NCBI RefSeq assembly: GCF_035046505.1
Contig: NC_089822.1
Span: forward strand, 78,394,159-78,458,158
Reading direction: 5' to 3'
DNA length: 64,000 nt
From: Tiliqua scincoides
Lineage: Eukaryota; Chordata; Lepidosauria; Squamata; Scincidae
The position numbers and the translations under genes were made by a program. The first letter of the stretch is position 1. Each line of letters opens with the position of its first letter. The notes beneath the pieces were generated by a model. The model saw only the letters and a list, made by a program, of their open reading frames with translations. It made no database searches and had not been told where the DNA came from. This document shows, one piece after another, positions 10,786 through 23,514 of this stretch.

Positions 10786-11449
10786 TTAGTCATCTAGGGG
10801 TGAGTTATGGAGTAATTCAAATGTATATGCACTTCTTTTCTGCCTAAGGATGAGCTGGCACTTGTGCCTCTAGTCTTTGAGGTTCAATTCAAGCACATGC
10901 CACCAGTCATCCTTCATATTATCCATAATAGTCACTGGGTACATTTATAGTTGTAACCAAGTTACATACAGTGATAAGGACCTGAAGAAATATAACTACC
11001 AGCTAGTTAACACTAGGTCATACAAGCAGAATCCTTCATGCATCAGAGCTCTTGGAGATTAATTCAAATAACGGAGATGATGAACAAATGACCATGTTTT
11101 CATCTGTTTCCTTGATGCAATCTTTATTGTCATAACATAACAGGAAATGAATCTGTCTAGGAATTTTGAAAATTGTGAGGAATGTGATATATTCTTAGCC
11201 TACTCGTGTTAACTTGCAAGCATTCAATCTTTCAGCACGAGTTGTTAAATTCCAGATGTTAAATGCTGCTCCAAAGAGTTTGTGCTCATGGAAAGGGCTT
11301 CAGAGTTTAAAGAGATTATTACAGCTGGTTCCTTTCCACCCTTTGTCCCCTGGAGCTGTGTTAACAAAAAGCACACAGCACTTTGTACATTTTAGGCACT
11401 TTACAGGTGTCTCTATGAAGCTGTGCACATATTCATGATGATTAAACTG

Positions 11450-11990
11450 ATTTTGTGAGAGAGAGAAAACCACACTCTGGGGGTTGACAATTAACTGTGC
11501 TTAAAATAGCCTTAAAGTTAACACTCTCTACTTAAGAAACAGCATCACAGTAGTTGGAAACTGTTAATTTTTTCCCCATTAGGGACACCTCTGCAAACCT
11601 TGTAAATTAAATAAAACCCTATCACAAATCAAAATAAACAGGGAATTTAAAACACATACACCCTCCTTTTCAGATGTGACTGCATTCAATTCTCTGGGGT
11701 CTATATAAGACCAATATCTTTTGGCTCTCCCTTCATTCTTTTTTGGAACAATATTACGTTAGCACCTGGGCTCAACTTGCTCTGAATATGAAAGTTGACT
11801 CTGAAAATCAGATCCAATTAACACATCCTTGATATAACAGCATACAGTGTTAATTACATGCAGCTGATCATTGCTGGGTTAATTGAACACTCACCCCCAA
11901 AAGCTAAGGCACTAATCTAATTAATAATTACTACAGCTGTTGTTTTCTCTTTACACCTCCTTTCTAAATGGTGCAAATTCACACATAGGG
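11450..11990. promoter_or_regulatory. Candidate conserved non-coding stretch downstream of CER1
   Basis: Repeat-free, AT-rich and dense in homeodomain cores (TTAATTAC, CTAATTAATAATTA), with CAGCTG E-boxes. It looks like a vertebrate enhancer but no alignment was possible. Coordinates are approximate. Confidence 0.25.
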
Positions 11991-12272
11991 CCCAATCCAG
12001 CAGGCTATCCATGTAGAGAATTCCCTTTGTATTCAAAGGATTTTTCTGAGATTAGAAAACAGGGTCTTAGTTGCATTACATAGAATTCGAAAGACATGAG
12101 AAATGACATGACAACTCTTTTTAACCAGAGCGTGGGTGGTGACCTTGAGAGTGTCTGTTTGGAAGGAACAACTATTTTCCCTGTTGTTTTGAACATAGTT
12201 TTTTAGTTTTTAACATATTGCTAACATTTGATAATTAAAACAATTTCATCGGTGTTCTCATTAAGAGATGTA

Positions 12273-12450
12273 GGGCCCAATCCTATCCAACTTTTCAACG
12301 CCAGTTCAGCTGCAGCGCAGCCCCAAAGTAAGGGAACAAATGTTCCCCTACCTTGAGGAGGCCTCTGTGACTGCCTCCCCACCACAGGATGCAGTGCATG
12401 CCCTACTGGTACGGCTGCACTGGCACTGGAAAATTGGATAGGATTGGGCT
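12273..12450. mobile_element. Long Harbinger-like MITE
   Basis: Ends GGCCCAATCCTATCCAAC and TTGGATAGGATTGGGC, a near-perfect inverted pair. Flanking trinucleotides are diverged. Confidence 0.72.
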
Positions 12451-13391
12451 GGTAGTCTGCAATGCCAAACAGCTTATTTAGGATTGAATTGATGGGAAAT
12501 AGTTTTGTGTCCAGAGGCCAGATGATCTAAATGGATTTATGGGCACATGACTGGGTGCAGAATTTACCCATAAGGCACAATTAACCTAAGCATGTTTTAT
12601 GGGGGGAAATTCAGTCAACATGAAATGCTTAATTGTATGTCTAATTCCCACTAAAGTCAACGTAATGAAAGGACATATCTTTGCTTAAGTTGCATGCATT
12701 TAATTTTATCCTTATTGGTCCATTGTGTCATTTTTCTAGGTTTCCTCATAATTCAATGATATTTGAAATCCAAATACAAGGCAGAACTATATTACAGACA
12801 GTGAATTATGAATGCCACAGCACTTGGAATTGGGCTGCTCGACACTTAGCCTAGGAGTCTTTTAAACCTATTTACAGTTCCCATTTTGTTTGCTTCACCT
12901 GGACTTGAATTTCTGCAAATGCTTGTGTATAATTTGATGCATATCTGTGAAAATATTTAAATTATGATAGGTAACAATCATCCTGCATGTAGAATAACTT
13001 TTATTGCCCATAAATATTCTGAATAAATAGATTTTCTTTGTGTCTCACAATATAGCACCACAGCAACGTAAGCACAAAGAACATCGCATGCTCATCAAAA
13101 CAGTTTGGCATTCTCTCAAGATTCTCAACCCCAAATCCAAATATAAGGCAGAACGTGAACAATCAGCTACTCGACTGAAAATAAGATGGGCAGAAGACTA
13201 TGATAAGACTCTTTCTTAGCATGCTTGCTCTTTTCCCTTGCAGTGGAGTTTTTACATGCAAGAGTTCTCAACTACAAAATTCTCTACCTGCATATAAGAG
13301 AACTGTACCACTTGCTCTCCCCCCCCCCCACTTGAAATCAATAATTGAGTTCACCTATCAGTGGCTGTTCCCTGGGTGTAGAACTTCCTTC
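12451..13391. other. Gene-free stretch
   Basis: AT-rich, with a C-rich run at 13319. Nothing else recognised. Confidence 0.4.
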
Positions 13392-13399
13392 CTCTAGAA

Positions 13400-14126
13400 C
13401 AGTGGTCTTCAACCTTTTTGGTGTCATGACCCCAATAAATAAAGAAATGAATAAAGTATGAGACTGGAGACCCACCGCTGATTCCACCCCTCTCCCGGGA
13501 CCCTATCTGACCACTCCCACCATCGCTGCCCACTCTCTGTCCCCATTATGCCCTCCTAGCACTGTTCACTGGAACCGAATATTATTTATTTATTTATTAG
13601 ATTTATATTCCGCCTTTCTCCCCGAAGGGCACCCAAGGCGGCTAACAATCTAAACATTAAAATTCAGAATAAAATACAAATAAACATTAAAAATAAAAAC
13701 AATTAAAAACAAGATAAAATACTGTGTGGTCAGCAATAAAACACATAGTAAAAAAACATTAATTTGTAAAAGCAGCCCTTATAAGGCCTCAAAGGCTTTC
13801 CTTAATAAAAAGTTCTTCAGGCCCCACCAGAAAAGTTAATGAGGAAGCTGTCCTCAGTTCAAAGGGGAGGGAATTCCATAATGCAGTTGCCACCACTGAG
13901 AATATTCTTACTAGAGAGCGCAGAAAAAGTTACCATGAAGCCCAGCACTAATGAAAGCTATTTTAGCATAATTGCTAAGAACCTGAACAGAACTGGGGTA
14001 CAATCTGCTGGTACCTGAAGGGGAATACCAGATGTCCCCTCCTTTATCTGGTGGTGCTCCAGTCCAATGGTTTTAAACCTATTTCACTCCTGTATGTTGC
14101 CGCAATCCCAAGGTTGAAAAACACTG
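13400..14126. mobile_element. hAT-like element carrying a LINE 3' end
   Basis: Ends CAGTGGTCTTCAACCTTTTT and AAGGTTGAAAAACACTG. TSDs ctctagaa/ctctagga (7 of 8). The middle is occupied by an L2-type LINE end on the minus strand. Confidence 0.8.
13573..14030 (-). mobile_element. L2-group LINE 3' end inside the hAT
   Basis: On the minus strand it ends with the GCCGCCTTGGGTGCCC and GGCGGAATATAAATC type terminus followed by TAAATAAATAAATAA. The upstream part includes GGAATTCCCTCCCCTTTGA, the RT tail region. Confidence 0.65.
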
Positions 14127-14134
14127 CTCTAGGA

Positions 14135-16171
14135 AGCCAACAAAGCCCACACCTGGGTGTTTTCTGAAACTCATAGGACTTGAGACTTGGAAACAAGCTT
14201 CACCAATTTCAGGAAATTGCTCGGGACTATGTAATGAGTGCATGCCGAAAGTAAACGTGAACACAAGTCCAGGTCCAAGAGTTTGAACCATACAATAAGC
14301 CTAAGCTTTTTTTTTTCCTCAAAAAGTAAAAATAAAAATTAGCAGAGAAATCAGGAGGACCTACTGTTTATTAAGGAAAACAAAATCATTAAAGGAATAA
14401 AAAAAGCAAAGGAGTCCAAATCAAACCAATGGTAAGGATAGGAAAACACCCCAGAGGCCCTTATATTTACGTAACAGAAAAGGCCAGTTGCCTTTTCAAC
14501 ATGTCAAAAGCAAAGCTTGGTCTGGGTCAATCTTTTTCCTTTATTGTTGGCTGTAGTTATTGAATTTAATGTTCTGTACTTTAGAAATACTGGTGCTTCC
14601 TAAACCAGTGACATACATTTTGAGCTCAGTTGAAAGATCCCCAGAGGTTTCCGTTTCTACACTTACTTCTCACTTACTCATAAGTATTCTCCTATTATGC
14701 AGTAGATGTACTTGCATGGTCCACAACTTCTATCAGGTTATACAGGTTTCCAGTGCCCTGGCCGGGGGAGGGCAAGCGGAGGCTTATTGCTAAGCCCCCT
14801 TTGCCTGGCCACTGTGGGTGCACTGCAAACAGTACCCTCCTGACACTGCCTCGTAGCAGAGAATTGGCAGCAGCTGGTGTTTGAAAACTCAAGCTGGCCT
14901 GGGAATGTGTCAAGCTGGCCTAATCCTCACCGCATTCTGTCAGCAAAAAACTTTGCCAAACAGAATGAGGTTTGTTTCAGAGCCAGTTCTTATCAAATCT
15001 ATAGTATTAGACTTTCAGATCAGAGTATTAAATATAAGCATCTTGCATCAAAAGATACAAGTATGTGTAAATTGTTACTTCCTCCCCACCCCCCTACACA
15101 CGTATAGGCAGTGATGGGAAAAGAAATAGAATCTGGGCCATTCTCATGTAATTTTTGGAATAAGCATCAGGCAGCTTTCATGAATTACAAATTCAAAAGC
15201 CAAAGTCTTCAGTGACTTTATAAATGAGCAATAGAGCTGTACTTCGTCCTTAGGTTTCAGGCCCAAGTATATCCTATGTTTTTAAACGTGGTCCTCCCAG
15301 AGTCAATGTAAAAACCTGAATTTTTTTTTACTGGAAGCTGCCTGGGATGTATACTCTGATTACGTTCTGCTCCTGCCCACCAATAGTTCAACCAATTCTG
15401 TCTTCTCATCACCAGATTATTTGACCTGCAAACCTGGAATACTATTTTCACAGGTGATGCTAAAATACTTTTAATTTGGAACGTGTCACAGTTTGAGAGA
15501 GAAAGCAGAAGAGAGTCAAGTCTTAAGTCAGATTGTACACGAGGGGTATTACGTTCAAATTACAGGAACCGGCAGTGCAAAAATGGAGCTGAACATCACT
15601 TGTGAAAACGACCCCACGTAATTAGTGACATCTTGAGCTGGTTTGCAGAGATCCATTTGAAGTAAATTCTTTCTGTATATATTGAAAAACAAGTTTGAAT
15701 TCAAATTTGTACCCATTCATATTCAACGTTTCTGTGCTTCTTTTGATTTTAATGGAACTATCTACTGGACTGTGGCCTTAAAAATAATGATGCTCACAGT
15801 TGCTTCTGACATTATACAGTATAGCAACAAATCCAGGCTTGCCCCAAGTGGACACTCAACAGGAAGTGCAACTGATACTTGTTCTCTAAATATGCCTGTA
15901 TGATGTTTCAAAATGTGTAATATGTGCTAACATTTTAAAGTATGCATGCTTGCACAGTGGAGGAGTACACCTAAAAACAGTGTGGTTAGAGTTCCAGTGG
16001 CTGCTAACCCAATTCTCATATTATTTGGAGATTATTCTCTCTTTCTCACACATATACATCACAGGTTTTCTAAACTGAGCAACAAGTTGTTGTGTTTGTT
16101 GTAATGGCATTCAGTGGAAGTCTTCTTGTCCACAGTCAGTGCTGGTGAGGATGCAGGTAGTTTTAAAAGGC
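14135..16171. other. CER1 3' flank, gene-free
   Basis: Two kilobases without recognised repeats. Minus-strand ATTAAA hexamers near 15747 and 15470 are possible CER1 poly(A) signals, but neither is well supported. Confidence 0.35.
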
Positions 16172-16465
16172 TCAGTGGTGTTGATAGACATTTGCATACA
16201 GATCGGAGTGCAAAAAGCCTATCTGAGGATCTTTGGCCTTCTGAACTTCACATTTACACTCTTCCACAATCATAACCACCTTGATTACAGGAACAGGATT
16301 TGTGCAGTTCATCTCCAGACGTTTCAAGGAAAACTTGGTAGGTAAGCAATGAGAACAGAAGGTATATAGGCGATCTTCAAGACCAGGAACATGGAAAGAA
16401 CTGCATTTCCCAAAGCAGAGGTTGTTTTGTACCACCATGTCCTCACAGTTCTCATGCACAATGTT
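16172..16465 (-). CDS. CER1: CER1 exon 2 (cystine-knot domain and stop)
   Basis: 294 nt, 97 residues plus TGA. It follows a TTTTAG acceptor and begins NIVHENCEDM in phase 0. It holds eight of the nine knot cysteines (NNLCFGKC, CSHC, NCT, EECKC). The tail after EECKC is divergent, as is usual for CER1. The upstream GTG at 16459 is internal and not a start. Confidence 0.94.
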   Translation of the reverse strand, partial: NIVHENCEDMVVQNNLCFGKCSSFHVPGLEDRLYTFCSHCLPTKFSLKRLEMNCTNPVPVIKVVMIVEECKCEVQKAKDPQIGFLHSDLYANVYQHH

Positions 16466-18722
16466 CTAAAAGAAAGCACATGTTAAAAGAACGTACTTGT
16501 TAAAGTACATGCTATGGCTCTTCATCAGGAAACATAGAAATACAAGGTTTTCCTTCAGCCAGTGGTGGACAATTAAAACAAAACAACATATGAGGTAAGC
16601 ATGTTAACTCTGTCATATAGAATAAGACATGGTGGCCTGCTTTAGGCTACCTAATGAATTTATGGCTAAAGTGATATTTGAAGTAGAGATAACTTATATC
16701 TCATGCACTCCACTACTGGGCTATAACCTACTCCATATGAAACCATTATCCAGAGAACAATGTATGTATAAAATGATGCATCATTATTTTTTTTTTAAAG
16801 TAAACAATAATTGCTTTAATATTTTCTGTTATGATGATTGAAAATAAAGGACTTCCATCTTAGTCAGACTTGGGAGAAAGTCCCACTATTTTCTATGTAA
16901 TGTGCTTCTACCTACAGTCTTTTAGGACTGATGACCTGATTCATGCACATAAAATTAGTCAAATGCAAGACACATAGCACACTAACTGCTGTTGTGCTCA
17001 CACTGAAAGCTAACTAAGGGCGCAATCCTAACCCACTTTCCAGCACCAACGTAAGGACAATGCAGCTACGAGTTAAGGGAAGAAACATTCCCTTACTTTG
17101 AGGAGGCCTCCGTGAGTGCCACCCAACTGCAGGATGCAGCACATGCTCCATTGGCACTGCTATGCCAGTGCTGGAAAGTGGGTTAGGATTTTGGCCTAAA
17201 TTGTGTAATATTTCAGGTGGCATAGTCCTCATGTGGAACTACACCACATCAGTCTTCACATGAAATTTGGTTAATCTGAAAGGACCTCCACATAAAAATT
17301 GTGCTGTTATGAAAAATGTATTGAGACAGCGAAAAGACATTTTCATTAGATATGAGTCTTAGGACCCAATCCTATCCAACTCTCCAGCGCTGATGCAGCT
17401 GTGCTAACAGGCCCTGTACAGCATCCTGCAGTGGAGGGGGCAGTCACAGATGCCTCCTCAAGGTAAGAGGACATTTGTTCCCTTATCTTGGGGCTGCATT
17501 GCAGCTGCATTGGTGCTGGAAAGTTGGATAGAACTGGGGCCTTTATTAGTTCCTTCTCTAACAGCCAATCTTTCACATGGAGGCATGATTTTCACATAGG
17601 ATAACTTTCAAACAACTCTCCACATAAAAATTGAAGTAGTGAGGCCCTCATGACCCCTGTATTTATTGTACCACTTCAGTATCGCACATATGAATCAGAG
17701 AGAGAGTTTATACTGAGGAGTGGAGTAACTCCTCCAGATAAAATTCCAAGAGGCAATGAAGCCATATATTGATTAGAGCAAACCAGTTTTCTCAGCTCAG
17801 TCAGACACTCTTAAATCAGTCTGATATATCCATCAGTATAAAATGGGCCTTTTCAAGTTTTACTGTCCACAAGGTTTTATTACCTACGTAGAACAAATAT
17901 AAGGCAACTGGAAATGGAAGCTTGGGTTCAAAAGTGACAGGTGCTCTGGCTCTTACACTGGCCCCTTCATGATGTAACATTTTCCCTTCCAGCAGGGACA
18001 CCTGATAAGACCACTGGCAAGTCATCTAGCTAACTTCAGATTCCTACCTGTCAAACTAGGCAAGTGATAGCCTTCCTTGCAGTGCTGATGCAAGGGTGAC
18101 CCATTTTGCCAAATAAATTCATGCGGCATAAATATATGAATAGTAGCAGGACTTCACTAGATAGTCTTGACTGGCTCAAAGAAGCTTTAGGTAAGTGTTG
18201 TCTTTTCAGATATAACTTTACCTGAGAAAAAGGCAAGGTGCTGCAGATCTCCTCGTACATTTCATTGGTCTTTATTGGAAGGATCACCTCTTCAGAGCGT
18301 GACTTGGTTTTCAACATAAAAAGGTCCCAGAACCTCTTGGCATCTCTCCTGAAAGGCAATTCTGCTTCCCTCTTTCTGTGTGGATGAGAAGGTGAACTTT
18401 TTCTGTCTTCTGAGTGCAGAAACTGGCTCATAGGAGCCCAGCTTCCCAAAGCTGAGGCTGTGTGGCTCTCTACATGTGGGAAAATAAACTTAGACATTTT
18501 GGGTGCATCCTGCAGCTTGCTCTCCATATCTGCCAGTGGGTCTTCCATGGACAGGCTGGGCTTTGCCAGAATTCCCTTATAGTCCATTTGATTATCTGTT
18601 AGAAGGTCTCTGTCTTGAGGCAGGATGTGTGGAAGTCCTTCCTTTTCTTTCTGCAGTTCTCTTCTTTGTCCTGTTGCTCCAAGACATGAAATCAGCAGCA
18701 TCTGAAGCAATAGCTGAAACAT
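16172..18722 (-). CDS. CER1: Cerberus, secreted DAN-family antagonist (two exons)
   Basis: Complete coding region joined from 18722-18222 and 16465-16172, giving 264 residues (human CER1 is about 267). Residues 1-19 form a hydrophobic signal peptide. A basic stretch, HRKRE and then RRDAKR (115-130), marks a likely proprotein cleavage zone. The C-terminal DAN/cystine-knot domain has nine cysteines (C160, 174, 184, 188, 204, 207, 221, 237, 239) and the family signature NNLCFGKC. N220-C-T is a possible glycosylation site. In the family, Cerberus binds BMP, Nodal and in some species Wnt ligands outside the cell during anterior and left-right patterning. The start is the first ATG, with A at -3, directly before the signal peptide. 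FREM1 lies upstream on the same strand, as in other vertebrates. No coding defects were seen. Confidence 0.95.
17018..17196. mobile_element. Long Harbinger-like MITE in the CER1 intron
   Basis: 179 bp, ends GGGCGCAATCCTAACCCAC and GTGGGTTAGGATTTTGGCC, flanked by TAA on both sides. Confidence 0.82.
17362..17540. mobile_element. Long Harbinger-like MITE in the CER1 intron, opposite orientation
   Basis: Ends GGACCCAATCCTATCCAAC and GTTGGATAGAACTGGGGC. The inner part is the reverse complement of the copy type at 12273. Confidence 0.7.
18222..18722 (-). CDS. CER1: CER1 exon 1 (coding part)
   Basis: 501 nt, 167 codons, ending in phase 0 at PFSQ before a GTAAAG donor. It encodes the signal peptide, the poorly conserved pro-region and the start of the knot domain, including C160. 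The open frame reads on into the intron, so the exon end is set by the donor and by the known CER1 junction after FSQ. Confidence 0.94.
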
Positions 18723-18801
18723 GATGCTAACCTTGTTTTACAGTGCACCTTCCCCCTTCCCTGCACTTCCTGCGTTGTTAAAGACTTTGAAAGTAGGCCA
18801 C

Positions 18802-18811
18802 TATTTTTATA
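18802..18811 (-). promoter_or_regulatory. CER1: Probable CER1 TATA box
   Basis: The minus strand reads TATAAAAATA, ending 80 bp upstream of the CER1 ATG. A start site about 30 bp downstream would leave a 5' UTR of roughly 50 nt. A TCF/LEF-like CTTTGAA occurs between this box and the ATG (around 18784). Assignment rests on position and motif only. Confidence 0.55.
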
Positions 18812-18829
18812 GGTGAGATCTAAACTTAT

Positions 18830-19347
18830 AGCTTCCCCGCCCCACCTCTGGGGAAAGATGAGGAGGGAGGCTCAAAGCTGAGGACCAATAACTGCTGGCC
18901 ATTAGCACTCCTGAGCTGTAGATTGAAATTATGATAAGGATAACTGAGACTTGTTTTGACTTTTTGGGAATGTGTATTCGAAGACAGTCCCTGAACTAAC
19001 ATCTGTTTTCTTATGCAGAGGTGGATTTTAAATGCTTGGATAAATTGTTTAGCTGCTGTCTAGGAACTGTGGAAAGTGTCTAGATGTGTATTAGCAAGCA
19101 TACCTTGTGGTGCACTGACTACCCTCCGCAGAAGAACAAAGGAGGTTGGCAGGTCATTGCAATTGGAAGAAGAGAAAGTCACATTGGTAGGGATAGCTGA
19201 AGGCAAGGGGGAGGGGGGGTCTGTTTTTCAGTAAGACCGCCACATATTTGTCAAATACCAGTGCAACAGTGAGTTAGACGTATGTTGCACACACTCAGCT
19301 GAGGTATGTGTCCATGTGCTTTGGGACACCTGGCATGCTACATGCAG
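18830..19347. other. CER1 upstream region
   Basis: Immediate upstream sequence of CER1 with no recognised repeat. Regulatory content is likely given its position, but no specific site is claimed. Confidence 0.3.
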
Positions 19348-19812
19348 CATAAGAACATAAGAACAGCCCCACTGGATCAGGCCATAGGCCCATCTAGTCC
19401 AGCTTCCTGTATCTCACAGCGGCCCACCAAATGCCCCAGGGAGCACACCAGATAACAAGAGACCTCATCCTGGTGCCCTCCCTTGCATCTGGCATTCTGA
19501 CATAGCCCATTTCTAAAATCAGGAGGTTGTGCATACACATCATGGCTTGTAACCCGTAATGGATTTTTCCTCCAGAAACGTGTCCAATCCCCTTTTAAAG
19601 GGGTCCAGGCCAGACGCCATCACCACATCCTGTGGCAAAGAGTTCCACAGACTGACCACACGCTGAGTAAAGAAATCTTTTGTCTGTCTGAACCCTCTCA
19701 ACACTCAATTTTAGTGGATGTCCCCTGGTTCTGGTGTTATGTGAGAGTGTAAAGAGCATCTCTCTATCCACTCTGTCCACCCCCTGCATAATTTTGTATG
19801 TCTCAATCATGA
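19348..19812 (-). mobile_element. CR1-like LINE 3' end
   Basis: Minus-strand copy with the CATAAGAACATAAGAAC tail at its low end. The frame MLFTLSHNTRTRGHPLKLS continues toward the RT tail but is interrupted. Same family as 198-498. Confidence 0.78.
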
Positions 19813-21787
19813 GGGCCATGAGCATGAGCATTTGAGGGCCATATTCATTCCAGTGCCTCACCAGGTATAGACCTTCATTATTTTGATGGAAATTACCACC
19901 ATGCAGTATGACCCATGCCAGCACCACTGTATCACCACAAAGGGATTATTTCGGATTGGGCTGCTTGTAACCCTTTCACTTTCGGACTCCAGGAGCTGGA
20001 GCAACAAGATTAAAAGCAGGGACTTGAAACAATTAAGAAAAGCAAAGTCCAGCAGGCTTGCTGTATTGGCATGGCCTAACAAAAACAAGTGTCCTGTATT
20101 GCCTTATGTGTGGCTGATGGTTTTATTGTGGCATTAAACTATCATGGGCTAGAGCTCACTTTGACAGATGCACAAAGCATTATCCTTAGTTGGCAGATGC
20201 ACAGAGACACTTACAGGGGTACAGAGAAGAAGCTGTTTGGAAAAGACCATCATTCAGGGTGGATGCAGAATACTGAAGTATTGTGTTATTTTTGTAACAG
20301 TCTCCACCTCCCTCCCCCACCCTGTGAAGGTCTGCAACCTGGATTCTGCACCTTGATTGATGCTGGGGTTCTGTGAATGTCTGAACACATTCTTTCAGTA
20401 GAATTGGATTGTGGATTGGTAGGAGTGGAGAGAATTGTGGATCAGACCAGTGGGGGGCACATTAAAGGGAAGGAGTAAAATGAAAACAAGTAGAGTGCCT
20501 GGGAAAGCAAATGGCATCATGAATACACAAACAGCTGTTTACACAGGGCTTGCAATTAAGTGAATCAAGGAAATGAATTGCAGATTTACTGCAAGGATAA
20601 TCTTGATTCGGAAGTATGTTCGGTTTCCAATGTGTTATTGGTAATATTACAATTTTACTTTGTTTTTAGAGGGAGGGCTTTAGAAAATTCCTTAACTCCC
20701 AGCAGAATTCCTTGAACTTCTTTCGTTAAATTGGTCAACACTATGCTGTCCCTTATATTTACTGCCCATATTACTCTTATCTATAAAATTAACTAATAAA
20801 ATAATATTGCCTGTAGGCAGATTTATGTATGAACAGTTGTAGCGCAGGTTTTCAGAAGAAACAAATTTAGGGCCCATCTTATTCAACTTTCCAGCACATG
20901 CAGCTGCAATGCAGCCCGGAATATAAAAAAAAAATTGATATTTTTGCAAAAATATCATAAAAGTACTATTCTGAACTCTACCATTCTGACAGCAGGTTGG
21001 AGATTCTGTCTGAATTCTCCCTTGCATAGAAACCACCCTGCCTATGGCAAGCCAGCATGTTTGGTGGAAGGGATTTTGTCCAGTCCTCTCTTTAATACTC
21101 TGGATCAGAGATCATGCATCTCTGTTTGAATGTGGGGCAGCATTCGACTATGTGATTGTCCACCGACAGGTTTAAGTGACATACACCAGGGGTGGGTGGG
21201 GAAGAATCACACAATTCTTCCTTCATACAACTGGAAGTTAGGAATATCAGTAGCCAACTATTAAAAAATGTCTGGCAGCTACTGGAAGTGTCACCTCACC
21301 CAAATCCAGACCTAAAAAGGCAATGGAACTTGACCATCTCAATATTCTGCCCCACACATACTTTGAATTTCATTTATGCTGTGACCTTTATGTAAATATC
21401 ATGAACAAGTCTGGTTTGTTAAAAAGCCCCCCCCCCCCTCTTTTGTGAGAAATTCCACTGCATCTTGAATTCTGTCTACCAAGTTTCAGATTTTTTGGTA
21501 GTCTGGAAGTATCCTAACAATTTGTGAGGATACACTTTGTCTCCCAGCTCCTGGGAGAGGCTGAGAAATGTCTCCCTTTCAGACTATACTGGTAATTGAT
21601 TTGTCTAGACTATGAATGCTCCACATTTCACCTTTCTAGTAGCCTGGAAATACCTTAATAATTGAGAGCTGTAGCGATTCAGGAACTAATTAAACACCCT
21701 TGATAGATCCTTAGACTCATGCATTTCTCTCTTTCTCATATATGTGTGTGTGTCTAATAATATATACAGTGAATTTTAAGAAAGTTA
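19813..21787. other. Gene-free stretch
   Basis: No gene or complete element recognised. A short AGGGCCCATCTTATTCAAC piece near 20870 looks like a broken end of the long MITE family. Confidence 0.35.
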
Positions 21788-21875
21788 GGCTGCAATCCTA
21801 ACGACACTTTCCTGAGAGTAAACCCCACGGAACACAATAGCTTCCTTCTAAGCAGACCTGGTTAGGATTGTACCC
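21788..21875. mobile_element. Short Harbinger-like MITE with TTA TSD
   Basis: 88 bp, starts GGCTGCAATCCTAACGAC and ends GTTAGGATTGTACCC, flanked by TTA on both sides. Confidence 0.8.
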
Positions 21876-22416
21876 TTAGTCATGACTGCATTCTATTGAA
21901 ATTAATGGGACTTTAGTTACGAGTCTAACTTCCTCATTGATTTCAATGTTTCTTCTGTTGCTCAAAATGAACTCTTCGAATATACTCTAGTGTGCTTAAT
22001 TTTTATACATGCTTTTAAAATTCTTTGCTAGGCAAACTGCTTCTCATCAGTAGCTATCCACAGAAGATTGTTCACAACAGCCTTTTAAAGAGATCTAGTT
22101 CGAAAGCAATTTACTCTCTGGAGCAAGACCATAGAAGCTAATGAAACTGTGCCAGAGAGGAGGCATTTTCAGGATTGTGATCTTTAGGATCTAAACACTG
22201 AAAGCAACTATAGGGCTGAAAAACCCCACTGTGACGTTTTTCTTCAAAGTGGAAAAAGGGAGCAGAAGGGCAATATACAATAGCAAAAGTGATGGTGACA
22301 GAATGCTGAACCTTTCCATTGCTTTTATTTCTGCAACCCCCTCCCTGCAAGCTGCTTGCCCATTTGTTTTGGCGGTTGTGTGTCTGGAAACCTCAAGTGG
22401 GGAAAAATCAGCTTAG

Positions 22417-22845
22417 GACACAATCTTGAGGCACCCTGGGGCCTTGCTCCAGCCCAGAAGGGTCACATACATGCCGTGAAGCACATTTGCACTGACTTGT
22501 GAGTTGGCTAGGCTAGTGCAAGGATGTGCGCCGACCTGTGGAGGCTGAATCCAGCCTCCGTGCCGACACAAGGATGGAGCCTTGCGTAGGCCGAGCTTAG
22601 CCAACACAAGTCTCTGGGGTGGGTGGGGAGGAGGAGGCTTCAAGTCGCTCTGCTCTCCTCAGACTTGTGCCACCTCAGGAGGTGAGGCAAGTCCAAGGAG
22701 TTCCATTGGGGCTACAGTGGCTTACCCAGGGGTAAAGAGAAGACTTTCCCCTTATCTCTAGCTGATCCACTTCGGGGACCTATCTTGCACTGGATACAGT
22801 GGAGGCCTGGCCTGCCTGTTCCAGCACAGGATATAACTGTGCTGT
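22417..22845. mobile_element. Long GC-rich MITE-like repeat
   Basis: Shares with 44457-44970 the blocks GTGGCTTACCCAGGGGTAA and GGCCTGCCTGTTCCAGC. Begins with a weak AATC terminus. Ends are approximate. Confidence 0.5.
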
Positions 22846-23514
22846 TAGAGTAGTTTCTCAGCTACGTGTTTATCAGTGCTGTGTAGTTCCAGAGTCCTCA
22901 GTGGACTCTGCATCAAAACAGAATAGCCACAATTTGTTTATCATTTGAAATATGTTTATTAACAGTATATATTTGGTATTACAATAGATACAGTGCATAT
23001 TGCATCATATCTAGCACCAGTTTTTTTTAAAAAAATTAAATAAAACCAAACCAAATCACAGTATTGATACATAATTTTTTTCTAGCACTCTGGAAAGAAT
23101 ATACATCTCTTAGAAAAGCAACCCTCTCAATTTAAACGCCCCTAAGAAGAAAATAAAATGTTAATGCGATGCAGATTTATGCTTGCACGTAAATCTTACC
23201 ACATATTTCTCAGTACTAGTTGTTAAAAATGGATTTTCTTCTGAATAATTATACACATATACTGTATTAAGAGTGAAATCAGATGGTTGAGTGCCTATCT
23301 GTCTGGAAATTATGCTGGACCACCCAAAAAACAAGGTAGCAGTTTCTACATACACTTGGGCAACTCCATATGTATGTAGATTATAGGAAGATGTACGTTA
23401 GCAATTTTTAAAAATCAACATTTTAACCCCCCCCCCCAAAGCCCTATTAGTTTCTAAAATCTGTTGATCTTCCAGCACCTTAACCAATGTTGAGATTAGA
23501 AAATACTAGTATAA
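22846..23514. other. Gene-free stretch
   Basis: AT-rich with no recognised element. Confidence 0.4.

Larger units (their letters stand above)
16466..18221 (-). other. CER1: CER1 intron
   Basis: Single phase-0 GT-AG intron of about 1.76 kb. It carries two long Harbinger-like MITEs (17018-17196 and 17362-17540). The remainder is AT-rich sequence with nothing else recognised. Confidence 0.9.

Noticed and set aside
1-16171. ZDHHC21 exons expected beyond CER1
   Set aside because: No DHHC or other matching coding segment was found; the gene probably starts outside the window.
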